DNA of 64,000 nt from Clostridiales bacterium (GTDB lineage Bacteria; Bacillota; Clostridia; Christensenellales; Aristaeellaceae). The stretch covers positions 62,001 through 126,000 of the forward strand of contig JAIKWZ010000022.1 in assembly GCA_024684375.1 (NCBI GenBank), given 5' to 3'. The notes under the pieces are model-generated. The model saw only the letters and a list, made by a program, of their open reading frames with translations, did not search any database and was not told where the DNA came from. Every line of letters starts with the position of its first letter. Positions within the stretch are counted from its first letter, which is position 1. Positions 18,074 through 27,192 of the stretch are shown here, one piece after another. The position numbers and the translations under genes are program-made.

Positions 18074-18370
18074 ATGAAACAAGTTTTTCTTCGCTCCGGC
18101 ATTGATCCCGCTGCCGGCGTTCTCCGAAGCGCAGAGCGGCCGGGCTGATTTCGAGGTCCATGTGCTCAACGTAGGCAGGAATGACGGCATACTCATCATC
18201 TGCGAAGGAGAAGCCGCTTTCATAGACTGCGGCAGCTATCCTCAGGGGGAATACTGCCGGGATTACATGCTCAAATACGGCGTCTCACGCCCATATGGAC
18301 CACGCGGGCGGAGCCGGGCCCATAGCTGCCGCGCTGCCCGCCGAAAAAGTAACCGATCATCCTGATTCTT
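18074..18370 (+). pseudogene. Remnant of secreted metallo-beta-lactamase-fold hydrolase
   Basis: The ATG at 18074 opens a short frame that ends early. One frame over, a signal-peptide-like stretch leads into ADFEVHVLNVGRNDGILIIC and AAFIDCG, typical of ComEC-type extracellular hydrolases. The metal-binding motif HAHMDHAGG lies in yet another frame at about 18289-18315, then GPIAAALPAEKV. At least two frameshifts (one in the T-run near 18085, one near 18288) and a probable short deletion before the HxHxDH motif break it. The rest of the domain is missing. Confidence 0.8.
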
Positions 18371-18407
18371 GCGTTAAATACTCACTGATTAAAGGAGAAA
18401 TACTATC

Positions 18408-18989
18408 ATGGCATTGGACGACCACAAGGAACAAATCGTCGTAAAGCGGCATAACGGCTTAAATACCGTCGTGTATTACCTGGTCTGGATATTCATAGTC
18501 GTATTCGGCCTGCTCGGGCTGATAAACGTGTACGGCTCCATAAACACCCTCACCTCGGGCCGGTTCGACTGGGTGAGCCTGATATTCGGCCTGCTGCTGG
18601 TGGGTTTCGCCGGGCTATTGTGGTTCAAAAAGGACACGCTGCGCACGGAGTACGAGTATTCCTTTACCCGCATCGGCCCCAAGTGCACGCTGGACGTGAG
18701 CCAGGTGCTCAACAACTCCAAGCGCAAGTACCTGGCGGAGATCCCGCTGGACATGGTGGAGAGCGCGGGCAGCGTGAACCACCCTTCCTTCCAGCGCTAC
18801 CTGAGCGGCAAGGATATCAAAAAGCACAACTGGTTCCTTAACCGTGACGCTGACCTGACCTACCTCTACTTCGTGAAAAACGGCGTGAAGCACCTGGCCG
18901 TGATCGAGCCCAGCCCCGACATAAAAACGCTCATCACCACCCGCAACGCCCTGAACTTCGGCGTATGGCAGGGGGAGAAGACCGCGTGA
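18408..18989 (+). CDS. Membrane protein of unknown function, two TM segments
   Basis: 193 residues with two adjacent membrane segments (about 23-46 and 60-75), then a soluble, probably cytoplasmic beta-rich domain containing LNRDADLTYLYFVKNGVKHLAVIEPS. I do not recognise a characterised family. AAAGGAG precedes the ATG. Its TGA overlaps the GTG of the cysteine desulfurase gene (GTGA), so the two are translationally coupled. The same arrangement in relatives would hint at a functional link. Confidence 0.8.
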   Translation: MALDDHKEQIVVKRHNGLNTVVYYLVWIFIVVFGLLGLINVYGSINTLTSGRFDWVSLIFGLLLVGFAGLLWFKKDTLRTEYEYSFTRIGPKCTLDVSQVLNNSKRKYLAEIPLDMVESAGSVNHPSFQRYLSGKDIKKHNWFLNRDADLTYLYFVKNGVKHLAVIEPSPDIKTLITTRNALNFGVWQGEKTA

Positions 18990-20122
18990 TATATCTGGAT
19001 TCTTCCGCCACCACGCGCCCCAGTCCCGGGGCGATACAGGCGGTCACGCACGCGCTCACAGAGGACTGGTTCAACCCCTCCGCGCTGTATTATCCCGCCC
19101 TTGAGGCGCACAGGCGCATGGAGGAGTGCCGCCAAAAGATACTAAACGCCTTGAACGCCCGGGAACACCGGGTGATTTTTACCCCCGGAGGCACTTACGC
19201 CAACAACCTTGCCTTCTTCGGCTCCGTCCGCCAGGACAGGAAAAGCGCTTTCGTGGCGGTCACGGCGGTGGAGCATCCCTCGGTGCTCGCCTGCGCCCAA
19301 AGGCTGGAGGCTGATGGCGCGAAGGCGGTCTATCTGCCCGTGAGCGCGTCTGGCAGCGTGAGCCTGGACGCGGTCAGGCAGGCGCTCAAGGACGGCGCGC
19401 AGCTGATAAGCGTCATGCAGGTCAACAACGAGACCGGCGCGATCAACCCCATCCCGGACATAGTGAGATTAAGGGACGAGATGAATCCTTCCTGCCTTTT
19501 CCATGTGGACGGAGTGCAGGGCTTTTTAAGGGAAGAAATATCCCTCAGGGGCGTGGACATGTATTCGGTCTCCGCCCATAAGATACACGCCCTGAAGGGC
19601 ACCGGGGCGCTGGTGGTCTCAAAGCGCGTGCACCTGAAACCCCTTATATACGGGGGCGGGCAGGAAAGCGGCCTTGTGAGCGGCACGGAAAATACCCCCG
19701 GCATAATCGCGTTTGGCGCCGCCATAGACGAGTTGCTCGCAGATGCCTCCCTGAGGGAGCGCATGCTTGAGCTCAAGACCTTGCTTAAAGCCGAGATCAC
19801 CCGCCTCACCCCCTGGGCAAGGGTGAATTCCCCCGAAAACGGGGCGGCGCACATACTCAATATCTCTTTCCCCGGCGTGAACAGCGAAACACTGCTGCAC
19901 GCCCTGGAGGAAGACGGCATATACGTGGGCAACGGCAGCGCCTGCTCCGCTAAGGAAAGGAAAGGCTCGCGGGTGCTCAAAGCCATGGGGCTTGGAGACA
20001 GGATCGCCCAAAGCGCCCTGCGCTTCAGCCTGTGCCGCTTCACCACCCGGGAGGAGATCGTGTCCGCCGCGCTGAAAGTCAGCGAAAAAGCCGAAATGCT
20101 TGTCAAATACCAGCGAAGGTAA
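18986..20122 (+). CDS. Cysteine desulfurase (NifS/IscS family)
   Basis: 378 residues from GTG 18986; a longer in-frame ATG at 18965 lies inside the upstream gene and is less likely, since GGGGGAG is spaced for the GTG and the protein would begin MIYLDSSATT as usual. PLP enzyme releasing sulfane sulfur from cysteine. The PLP lysine is in SVSAHKIHALKGTGALV and the persulfide Cys in NGSACSAKERKGS. thiI lies two genes downstream, as in Firmicutes NifS-ThiI pairs that supply sulfur for 4-thiouridine. Confidence 0.95.
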   Translation: MIYLDSSATTRPSPGAIQAVTHALTEDWFNPSALYYPALEAHRRMEECRQKILNALNAREHRVIFTPGGTYANNLAFFGSVRQDRKSAFVAVTAVEHPSVLACAQRLEADGAKAVYLPVSASGSVSLDAVRQALKDGAQLISVMQVNNETGAINPIPDIVRLRDEMNPSCLFHVDGVQGFLREEISLRGVDMYSVSAHKIHALKGTGALVVSKRVHLKPLIYGGGQESGLVSGTENTPGIIAFGAAIDELLADASLRERMLELKTLLKAEITRLTPWARVNSPENGAAHILNISFPGVNSETLLHALEEDGIYVGNGSACSAKERKGSRVLKAMGLGDRIAQSALRFSLCRFTTREEIVSAALKVSEKAEMLVKYQRR

Positions 20123-20223
20123 GCCGCAAAACGACCGTTTCCCTTCCCTTTCGCCCACGCCTCATCGCGAGCCGCGGAAGGCGGCACAGCGATCCGTTCC
20201 CGTTTCACAGAAAGGAGCGCACC

Positions 20224-21123
20224 ATGAAAAAACTGCTTTCCCTGCTTATAGTCCTGGCGCTTCTGGGCTGCGCCGCCCTGGCCGAACCCTCCGTTTATTC
20301 CGACGATTACTACTCCTTCACCTATCCCGGCGACTGGAGTCTGGACACCGCTTCCAACGGGGACATCGTGCTCCTGGCTCCTGACGGGAACAGCGGCATG
20401 ATCACCTTCTGCGTGTTCCAGAACTACATCACGCTGGTCGGGGACCCCGCGCAGGACAGCGAGCTCATACAGAACTGGATGACCACTTATTCAGGCCCCA
20501 ACCTTGAGATGAACGGGGAGTACGAGTTCGTCCGGATCGCGGGGCTGAGCGGCTACCGCTTTTACGGCACGTGGAAGGCCACGGGCGACGCGGCCGACTG
20601 CGTCCTGCTCACGGGCGACACCCACCTGGTCGGCTTCGTTATGATCGGCGAGGACGCGTTCGGCGTAGGCGAAGAAGTGATGGCGAGCGTGGTCCTCAAA
20701 TACGACTTCCTGAACGGCGGCGCCAGTGAAGGCTGGCTCACATGGAGCAATTCCATCATCTCGGTCAACTATCCCGACACGTTTTCCCTTATGGACACGG
20801 GCACCGGCGTGCTGTTCTCCGACCCCTCGGTCCAGAACAACGCCTACGCGGTGACCGTATATTCCATCGACTTTGATTATGACGACGTTTACGCCCCGTC
20901 TTTCGCGTCCCAGGTCCTGCCTAAAGCCACCGGCATAACCGCCGAAGCGCAAACCGAGCTCATAGACGGACGGGTATTCGGCGTGATAAAGGGCAATACT
21001 TCCGGCACGGACGTGGCGCTGTACCTGACCGGCAAAGGCAGGACCGTGGTGGGCGTACTGTTCATAGGCAACGGCGTGACGGGAATGGCTGAACAAGTGC
21101 TCGGTTCGCTGGTCATCCAATAA
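20224..21123 (+). CDS. Secreted protein, PsbP/DUF1795-like repeats
   Basis: 299 residues from ATG 20224 (AGAAAGGAG upstream). Signal peptide at 1-20, with either a weak lipobox (LLGC) or signal peptidase I site (ALAEP). The mature part looks like two related halves beginning YYSFTYPGDWSLDTA (~28) and IISVNYPDTFSLMDTG (~180), a pattern seen in PsbP/DUF1795-type small extracellular domains. Function unknown. It is lodged between the desulfurase and thiI genes, possibly just by shared transcription. Confidence 0.78.
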   Translation: MKKLLSLLIVLALLGCAALAEPSVYSDDYYSFTYPGDWSLDTASNGDIVLLAPDGNSGMITFCVFQNYITLVGDPAQDSELIQNWMTTYSGPNLEMNGEYEFVRIAGLSGYRFYGTWKATGDAADCVLLTGDTHLVGFVMIGEDAFGVGEEVMASVVLKYDFLNGGASEGWLTWSNSIISVNYPDTFSLMDTGTGVLFSDPSVQNNAYAVTVYSIDFDYDDVYAPSFASQVLPKATGITAEAQTELIDGRVFGVIKGNTSGTDVALYLTGKGRTVVGVLFIGNGVTGMAEQVLGSLVIQ

Positions 21124-21159
21124 GATCCAAACAGAATTCTTTTCCCCGAAAGGCATAAA

Positions 21160-22296
21160 ATGAGAGACGTACTTTTGGTCCGCTTCGGCGAGGTCCACCT
21201 GAAGGGCCTTAACCGCCCCTATTTCCTTAAGACCCTGGTAGACGACATCAGAAAGACGCTGTGCGAAGGCCGCGTGTGGCTGAGCGAAGGCCGCATATAC
21301 GTGAGCGATTTTTCAGACATGGAGACCGCGATAGACAAGGTCAAAAACGTGTTCGGCGTGTACTCCGTGTCCCCCGCGGTGGAAATGGAAAAGGATCTGG
21401 ACAAGATCCTCGCCAAGGCCGCCGAGATGATGCGGGGCGTGACGGGCTCGTTCAAGGTCATCTGCAGAAGGAGCGACAAGTCCTTTCCCCTGGACTCACA
21501 GGAGCTTGCGAAAGTCGCCGGAGAAAAGATACTTGAAGCGAATCCCTCCCTCACCGTTGACGTGCACCGTCCCCAGACAGAAATGTGGATAGAGATCCGC
21601 GGCCATGCCTACCTGTGCAACCGCGAGATAATGGGCGCGGGCGGGCTGCCAATGGGCACCGCGGGCAGGGGCATGCTGCTGCTCAGCGGCGGCATAGATT
21701 CCCCCGTGGCGGGCTACCAGATAATGCGCCGGGGCGTGCACCTGCAGGCGATCCACTTCGCTTCCCCGCCCTACACCAGCGCGTTCGCCCGGGACAAGGT
21801 GCTCACGCTGGCGCGCCTCACAGGCGGCTACCAGTACGGCATGAAGGTGCACATCGTGCCCTTCACCAAACCCCAGCTGGAGATACACGAAAAGTGCGAG
21901 GAAGGGCTGGGCACGGTGATAATGCGCCGTTTCATGATGCGCATAGCCGCCAAAGTCGCCGAAAACGAACGCTGTTCCTGCCTCGTGACCGGCGAAAGCA
22001 TAGGCCAGGTGGCCTCCCAGACGCTGGAAGCCATGACGTGCACCGAGCACGTGACGCTCATGCCCGTGTTCCGCCCGCTCATAGGCATGGACAAGCTGGA
22101 GATCATCCGCATCGCCGAAAGGATAGGCACCTACGAGACCTCCATACTCCCCTATGAGGACTGCTGCACCGTGTTCACTCCCCGCCACCCCGTGACCAAG
22201 CCCCGGCTGGACAGGGTGGAAAAGGAGGAAGCCAAGCTGGACGTGGAGGCTCTCGTAAACGAAGCCGTCGCGGGCATCGAGAGCGTTATCGTATAA
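21160..22296 (+). CDS. thiI: tRNA 4-thiouridine synthetase ThiI
   Basis: 378 residues. An N-terminal ferredoxin-like plus THUMP region (to ~165) is followed by a PP-loop adenylation domain with SGGIDSPVA at ~178. It adenylates U8 of tRNA for sulfur insertion. The length shows no C-terminal rhodanese domain, the normal Firmicutes short form, so sulfur delivery would rely on the NifS-like protein encoded upstream. A CC pair sits in LPYEDCCTVFTPRHP. Confidence 0.96.
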   Translation: MRDVLLVRFGEVHLKGLNRPYFLKTLVDDIRKTLCEGRVWLSEGRIYVSDFSDMETAIDKVKNVFGVYSVSPAVEMEKDLDKILAKAAEMMRGVTGSFKVICRRSDKSFPLDSQELAKVAGEKILEANPSLTVDVHRPQTEMWIEIRGHAYLCNREIMGAGGLPMGTAGRGMLLLSGGIDSPVAGYQIMRRGVHLQAIHFASPPYTSAFARDKVLTLARLTGGYQYGMKVHIVPFTKPQLEIHEKCEEGLGTVIMRRFMMRIAAKVAENERCSCLVTGESIGQVASQTLEAMTCTEHVTLMPVFRPLIGMDKLEIIRIAERIGTYETSILPYEDCCTVFTPRHPVTKPRLDRVEKEEAKLDVEALVNEAVAGIESVIV

Positions 22297-22309
22297 AGGG
22301 AGGACGGCC

Positions 22310-23020
22310 ATGGTCATTTCGTATGAAGACCTGCGCATGTACGCCTACTCCAACGACCGCCTGATAAACGGCCCGGTCAGGGGCGCGGTCGTGGAGTTTA
22401 CCGGCCTTAACGGCACCGCGATGCGCGACAGCGACAGCGATTTTGCCGTACAGCTGGCTCAGCAGAACATCGCGTACCTGTTTCCCTACATCAATCCCTG
22501 GGCATGGATGAACAAAGCGGCGGTAAAACTGACCGACGCCGTCATCCGGACCCTGTATTCACGCTACCGGCTTGACGATACTTTGCCGCTGGTCTCAGTC
22601 GGCGGCAGCATGGGCGGCCAGTGCGCGCTGGTTTACTGCCGCTACGCCGCCCTCACCCCTTCCGCTTGCGCGGCGAACTGCCCCGTGTGCGACCTGCCGT
22701 TTCATTACACCGAACGGCGCGACCTGCCCAGGACGTTTCTGAGCGCCTTCGGCGAGTATGACATGCCTCTGGAAGACGCGCTGCGCAGCGCTTCTCCCCT
22801 TCACCTCGCGGATGAAATGCCGTCTATCCCCTATTTTATAGTCCACTGCGAGGAAGACAAGGCGGTCAGCAAGGCCGCCCACTCCGACCGCCTGGTCAAA
22901 GCGCTGTCAAAGCGGCATCAGGTCACATACCTCACCGTGCCCGGGCGCGGCCACTGCGATCTTACTCCCGAGGCAAGGGAAAACTACAACGAGTTCATTC
23001 TTTCCGCCTTTGGCGGCTGA
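22310..23020 (+). CDS. Alpha/beta hydrolase
   Basis: 236 residues with the nucleophile elbow GGSMGGQ (~102), an acid candidate in HCEEDKAVSK and a terminal His in PGRGHCDL, giving a plausible Ser-Asp/Glu-His triad. The fold resembles S9-type or esterase hydrolases. GGAGG lies before the ATG, and the gene follows thiI by 13 bp. Substrate unknown. Confidence 0.85.
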   Translation: MVISYEDLRMYAYSNDRLINGPVRGAVVEFTGLNGTAMRDSDSDFAVQLAQQNIAYLFPYINPWAWMNKAAVKLTDAVIRTLYSRYRLDDTLPLVSVGGSMGGQCALVYCRYAALTPSACAANCPVCDLPFHYTERRDLPRTFLSAFGEYDMPLEDALRSASPLHLADEMPSIPYFIVHCEEDKAVSKAAHSDRLVKALSKRHQVTYLTVPGRGHCDLTPEARENYNEFILSAFGG

Positions 23021-23035
23021 TAAAGGGACTGCCCC

Positions 23036-25297
23036 ATGACTGTACAAGCGTTTTTGGAACAGCTGAAAAACGATCCCGGCTTTATGGCCAACGTGGAGTG
23101 CATGCGCACGCTGCCGGAAAACCCCGCCTCATACGCGCCGTTTCCCGACACGCTGGACGAGCGGATAATCAACGTGCTCAGGCAGCGGGGCATAACCCGG
23201 CTGTACTCCCACCAGGCACGGGCGCTGGAACTGGCGTTTCAGGGCAAAGACTTTGTGGTGGTCACGCCTACCGCCTCCGGCAAGACGCTGTGCTACAACC
23301 TGCCGGTGCTGTCTTCCATACTTAAAGACAATTCCTCCCGCGCGCTGTACCTGTTCCCCACCAAGGCGCTTTCCAGCGACCAGGTGGCGGAACTGTACGG
23401 CATGATAGAAGCGCTGGGCGAAGACATAAAAGCCTTCACCTACGACGGCGACACCCCTGCCTCCGCGCGCACGGCCATCCGCCAGGCGGGGCATGTGGTG
23501 GTGACCAATCCCGACATGCTCCACCAGGGCATACTGCCCCACCACACCCGCTGGGTCAAGCTGTTCGAGAACCTGAAATACGTGGTGATAGACGAGATCC
23601 ACGCCTACCGGGGCGTGTTCGGCAGCAATCTGGCCAACGTGATAAGGCGCTTAAAGCGCATCTGCGCGTTCTACGGCGCGAACCCCACATTTATCTGCTG
23701 TTCCGCCACGATCAAAAACCCCGGCGAGCTGGCGGCGGTCATGACGGGGCGTGAGGTCGCCGTGGTGGACAAAAGCGGCGCGCCGCAGGGCAGGCGCCAC
23801 GTGATATTCTACAATCCGCCCGTGATCAATAAGCAGCTGGGCATAAGGGCGGGCAGCATACCCGAGACCCGGCGCATCTGCTCGCGCCTGCTCAAGGACG
23901 GCGTAAAGAGCATCGTGTTCGGCAAGAGCCGCCTGACGGTCGAGGTCCTGACCCGTTATCTCAAGGACGAGGTGCGCGATCCCATAGGCAACGCCGGGCG
24001 CGTAAGAGGCTACCGGGGCGGCTATCTGCCTACATTAAGGCGCGAGATAGAGACCGAGCTGCGCCGCGGCGGCGTGGACATGGTGATCTCCACCAACGCT
24101 CTGGAACTGGGCATAGACATAGGCCAGCTGGACTGCTGCGTGATGTGCGGCTATCCCGGCACCATCGCCTCCACCCGCCAGCAGGCGGGCCGCGCGGGGC
24201 GGCGGCAGGCGGAGAGCCTGACCATACTCGTGGGTTCCTCAAACCCCCTTGACCAGTACATAATGAGCCACCCGGACTTCTTCTTCGACCAGTCCCCGGA
24301 GATGGCGTTCATAAATCCCGACAACCTGTACATACTGCTCAACCACTTAAAGTGCGCCTCTTACGAGCTGCCTTTCGAGGAGGGCGAAAAGTTCGGCGGC
24401 GTCGAGGAAACAGGCGAGCTGCTGTCCTATCTTGAAGACCAGAGCATACTGCGCAAGGTGTCCGGAAAGTGGTACTGGATGGCGGAGGAGTTCCCCCAGG
24501 CGGGCATAAACCTGCGTTCCGCGTCCGACCAGAACTTCGTTATCATCGACATCACCGACCCCAAGCATCACCGGGTAGTGGGCGAAATGGACCGCTTCAC
24601 CGTGCCCATGCTGCTGCACAAGTACGCCATCTACATGCACGAGGGTCAGCAGTACCAGGTGGAGGAACTGGACTTTGATGACAAGAAGGCTTACATCCGC
24701 CGGGTGGACGTGGGCTATTACACCGACGCCGACCTCACCACGTCATTAAAGGTGCTCGATGAGTTCGAAAGCGACGAAAGCGCGCTGCTGACACGCCACA
24801 GGGGCGAAGTGCTGGTGTCCTCTATCGTCACCGTGTTCAAGAAGATCCGCTTCGACACCCACGAGAACCTGGGCTGGGGCCCCGTGACGCTTCCCGAACT
24901 GGAAATGCAGACCACCGCCTGCTGGTGGACGCTGCCCGAAGGGCTGGAAGAGGAGTTCGGCAAGGAGGAGACCAAGACCGCCATGGTGGCGCTTTCCTAC
25001 CTGATGCGCCACATCGCCCCCACCTTCCTAATGTGTTCCGTGACCGACATAAACGTGAGCTACCACGTCAAGGACAGTTTCTCGCAAAAGCCCACGCTGT
25101 ACCTGTACGACATGATCCCCGGCGGCATAGGCCTGAGCGACCGCGTGTACGAGATGAACACCGAGTTCTTCCGCGAAGCCAAACGCCTGCTCAACGCCTG
25201 CCCCTGCACGGACGGCTGCCCCTGCTGCACGGGCGCCTCGGGCGTGGGCGCGAAGCACACCCTGCTTATGATACTCAACCGCCTGACGGAAGAGTAA
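23036..25297 (+). CDS. mrfA: MrfA-like DEAD/DEAH helicase with DUF1998
   Basis: 753 residues. A superfamily 2 helicase core: Walker A TPTASGKTLCYN (~78), DEIH (~186), CCSATI (~223), then TNALELGIDIG and QQAGRAGRR in the second RecA lobe. The C-terminal DUF1998 region ends with a four-Cys cluster CPCTDGCPCC (~720) matching the zinc site of B. subtilis MrfA, a mitomycin-damage repair factor. MrfA normally works with the exonuclease MrfB, which is not in the window. Starts 15 bp after the hydrolase gene. Confidence 0.9.
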   Translation: MTVQAFLEQLKNDPGFMANVECMRTLPENPASYAPFPDTLDERIINVLRQRGITRLYSHQARALELAFQGKDFVVVTPTASGKTLCYNLPVLSSILKDNSSRALYLFPTKALSSDQVAELYGMIEALGEDIKAFTYDGDTPASARTAIRQAGHVVVTNPDMLHQGILPHHTRWVKLFENLKYVVIDEIHAYRGVFGSNLANVIRRLKRICAFYGANPTFICCSATIKNPGELAAVMTGREVAVVDKSGAPQGRRHVIFYNPPVINKQLGIRAGSIPETRRICSRLLKDGVKSIVFGKSRLTVEVLTRYLKDEVRDPIGNAGRVRGYRGGYLPTLRREIETELRRGGVDMVISTNALELGIDIGQLDCCVMCGYPGTIASTRQQAGRAGRRQAESLTILVGSSNPLDQYIMSHPDFFFDQSPEMAFINPDNLYILLNHLKCASYELPFEEGEKFGGVEETGELLSYLEDQSILRKVSGKWYWMAEEFPQAGINLRSASDQNFVIIDITDPKHHRVVGEMDRFTVPMLLHKYAIYMHEGQQYQVEELDFDDKKAYIRRVDVGYYTDADLTTSLKVLDEFESDESALLTRHRGEVLVSSIVTVFKKIRFDTHENLGWGPVTLPELEMQTTACWWTLPEGLEEEFGKEETKTAMVALSYLMRHIAPTFLMCSVTDINVSYHVKDSFSQKPTLYLYDMIPGGIGLSDRVYEMNTEFFREAKRLLNACPCTDGCPCCTGASGVGAKHTLLMILNRLTEE

Positions 25298-25363
25298 ACC
25301 CCAGGCGCCATCGCGCGCCTGCGGAAAACAGCACATATTTTATTGTTCACAGGAGGACATCCC

Positions 25364-25561
25364 ATGAAGATACGCCTGAACCCCGACGAGGAAGTCGTCA
25401 GGACCGTAAAAGAGGGCCTGAAGGCCAAGGACGGCTACTGCCCCTGCCGGCTGGAAAAGACCCCCGACACCAAATGCATGTGCAAGGAATTCCGCGACCA
25501 AATCGCCGACCCGGAGTTCGAGGGCTTCTGCCACTGCATGCTGTACTACAAGGAGAAGTGA
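25364..25561 (+). CDS. Mini ferredoxin:thioredoxin reductase catalytic-chain-like protein
   Basis: 65 residues from ATG 25364 with AGGAGG 8 nt upstream. Six Cys sit in the FTR order: CPC (26, 28), CMC (38, 40) and CHC (56, 58), the last inside FCHCMLYYK, nearly identical to plant/cyanobacterial FTR CHCMLF. In FTR four of these hold a 4Fe-4S cluster and two form the active disulfide. The protein is about half the usual FTR beta length, keeping little beyond the Cys core. A thioredoxin gene follows 54 bp downstream, the expected partner. Confidence 0.85.
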   Translation: MKIRLNPDEEVVRTVKEGLKAKDGYCPCRLEKTPDTKCMCKEFRDQIADPEFEGFCHCMLYYKEK

Positions 25562-25615
25562 TCTTCACGCCGACGCTTCTTTTGCGACCGATCATACAGA
25601 GTAAGGAGAAATAAC

Positions 25616-25927
25616 ATGGAAATCAAAGTCACGACCGCTTCTTTCGAGCAGGAAGTAATCAAAAGCGACCTCCCCTGTATCGTGGACTTCTGGGCCACCT
25701 GGTGCGGCCCCTGCCGCATGCTGGGCCCCGTGCTCAGCGAGATCGCCCAGGCCAACGAAGGCAAGCTCAAGGTGTGCAAGGTTAACGTGGACGAGGAGCC
25801 CGCCCTGGCGCAGCAGTTCGGCATCATGTCCATACCGCTGGTGATACTCTTCAAAGACGGCAAGCCCGTAAAGCAGTCCCTCGGCTACAAGCCCCGCGCC
25901 GCCCTGGAAGCGGAGCTGGGGATCTGA
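25616..25927 (+). CDS. trxA: Thioredoxin
   Basis: 103 residues with the active site WATWCGPCRM (~29-38), the cis-Pro loop MSIPLVILF and the usual FKDG turn. No signal peptide, so cytoplasmic. Immediately downstream of the mini-FTR gene, suggesting ferredoxin-driven reduction of this thioredoxin instead of, or beside, NADPH thioredoxin reductase. AAGGAG precedes the start. Confidence 0.96.
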   Translation: MEIKVTTASFEQEVIKSDLPCIVDFWATWCGPCRMLGPVLSEIAQANEGKLKVCKVNVDEEPALAQQFGIMSIPLVILFKDGKPVKQSLGYKPRAALEAELGI

Positions 25928-26008
25928 GGAAATACCGGCTAAAGGCGCCGGCATTGAATGTCAGGCGCTTTGATCTGCCTCAGGCAGGTCCGCTGATATG
26001 CCGAAAAA

Positions 26009-26040
26009 ACAGGAGACGCGTTTTGCGTCTCCTGTGTGTT
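26009..26040. terminator. Bidirectional terminator between trxA and manA
   Basis: Perfect 11-bp stem (26009-26019 with 26025-26035) with A-rich sequence to its left and GTGTTTT to its right, between convergent genes. Effective in both directions. Confidence 0.85.
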
Positions 26041-26063
26041 TTAAGCGGCTTCGGTTTTTTGCT

Positions 26064-27071
26064 TCAGCCTTCCAGCCCCGCCACTAGGCCGGCGCGGTAG
26101 TTTAGCTCGGCTTTGAGGCTTTCGTTGTCCGGCAGGGTGGACATCAGCGCGGCGAGATTGCCCTTGATGTATGGATGCTCGCAGGCGGCGGGCACCAGCG
26201 CGGTCTCAAAGGCGCCTATCTCGATCTCGCCGCCGTCCCAGCCCATCACGCAGGGCTCAAGGGGCGTGACGAAGCACATGTATTTGTTGTTTATAGGCAT
26301 CTTGCCGCACACGTTCAGGCGCGCGAGACAGAAGTTCTCGTCAGAGATAAAGTAAGTCACGCTGCCGCCCTCCCGCAGCACCGTGGCGCCTTCCATCTTG
26401 CCCAGGCTGATGTCCGTGCGGCTCACGTCCAGCGCCTTCTGGGTGTGCAGTTCGCGAGGCTTGCCGTCCTTGCCCACGCGCCCCCAGTCCCAGAAACGGT
26501 AGGTGGCGTCGGAAGACTGCTGTATCTCGTATACCATCACTCCCCCGCCCAGCGCGTGCACACAGCCGTGGGGGATGTAGTACACGTCGCCCGCTTTGGG
26601 GTACACCCAGTTCAGGCACTCCTCTATCCGGCCCTCGGCGACGACCTCGTCAAGGGGCTTGTCAAGAGGCTTGAGGCCGTACGCGATGCGGCTGCCTTCG
26701 TCAGCCGAGATGATCATCCACGCCTCGGTCTTGCCGAGTTTTCCGTCGGTCTTAAGGGCGTATTCGTCCCCGGGATGCACCTGCACGGAGAGGATGTCCT
26801 TCGCGTCCAGGAGCTTCAGCAGCAGCGGGAAGGGGTGCTTGTCGGTGCCTGTCACGCCCGCGTAATCGTCTTCCAGCGCCTTTGAGAGGGGCTGACCCTC
26901 GTACGCGCCGTTCAGTATCACGCTTTCAAGGCCCTTAAGGTCGCTCACTTCCAGGCTTTCGCCCACCCTGTCGCCGGGCGTATCCTTGCCCAGCCAGCCG
27001 GCGAGCCTGTCGCCGCCCCAGGGAGTCATTTCCCCCCAGCGATACGCGGGACGCATTTTGAATATTTCCAT
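26064..27071 (-). CDS. manA: Mannose-6-phosphate isomerase, class I
   Basis: 335 residues. Interconverts mannose 6-phosphate and fructose 6-phosphate, using zinc. Metal ligands are visible in LSVQVHPGDEYA, the Glu of LGKTEAWMI and the His in YIPHGCVHALGGG. It is the short Firmicutes form. Last in a long minus-strand run downstream of argS; GGAGG lies before the ATG. The intergenic leader has a hairpin at 27141-27159. Confidence 0.93.
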   Translation of the reverse strand: MEIFKMRPAYRWGEMTPWGGDRLAGWLGKDTPGDRVGESLEVSDLKGLESVILNGAYEGQPLSKALEDDYAGVTGTDKHPFPLLLKLLDAKDILSVQVHPGDEYALKTDGKLGKTEAWMIISADEGSRIAYGLKPLDKPLDEVVAEGRIEECLNWVYPKAGDVYYIPHGCVHALGGGVMVYEIQQSSDATYRFWDWGRVGKDGKPRELHTQKALDVSRTDISLGKMEGATVLREGGSVTYFISDENFCLARLNVCGKMPINNKYMCFVTPLEPCVMGWDGGEIEIGAFETALVPAACEHPYIKGNLAALMSTLPDNESLKAELNYRAGLVAGLEG

Positions 27072-27140
27072 AATAACCTCCGAATATAGCTGTCAGCTCT
27101 TAGCTGTCAGAGCGGCAAACATCTCAGATTTCGATCAGCA

Positions 27141-27159
27141 GAACCGGCTCTGCCGGTTC
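27141..27159. repeat. Inverted repeat between argS and manA
   Basis: Perfect 8-bp arms (27141-27148 and 27152-27159) with a 3-nt loop. No T-run follows, so it is not a standard terminator. Confidence 0.5.
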
Positions 27160-27192
27160 GGGGAGCGATTTTTGCGAAGGGCGGGACGCCCT

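Noticed and set aside
20032-20223. N-terminal extension of the secreted protein at 20224
   Set aside because: The extension overlaps the desulfurase gene and would bury a clear signal peptide; ATG 20224 has a good ribosome site.
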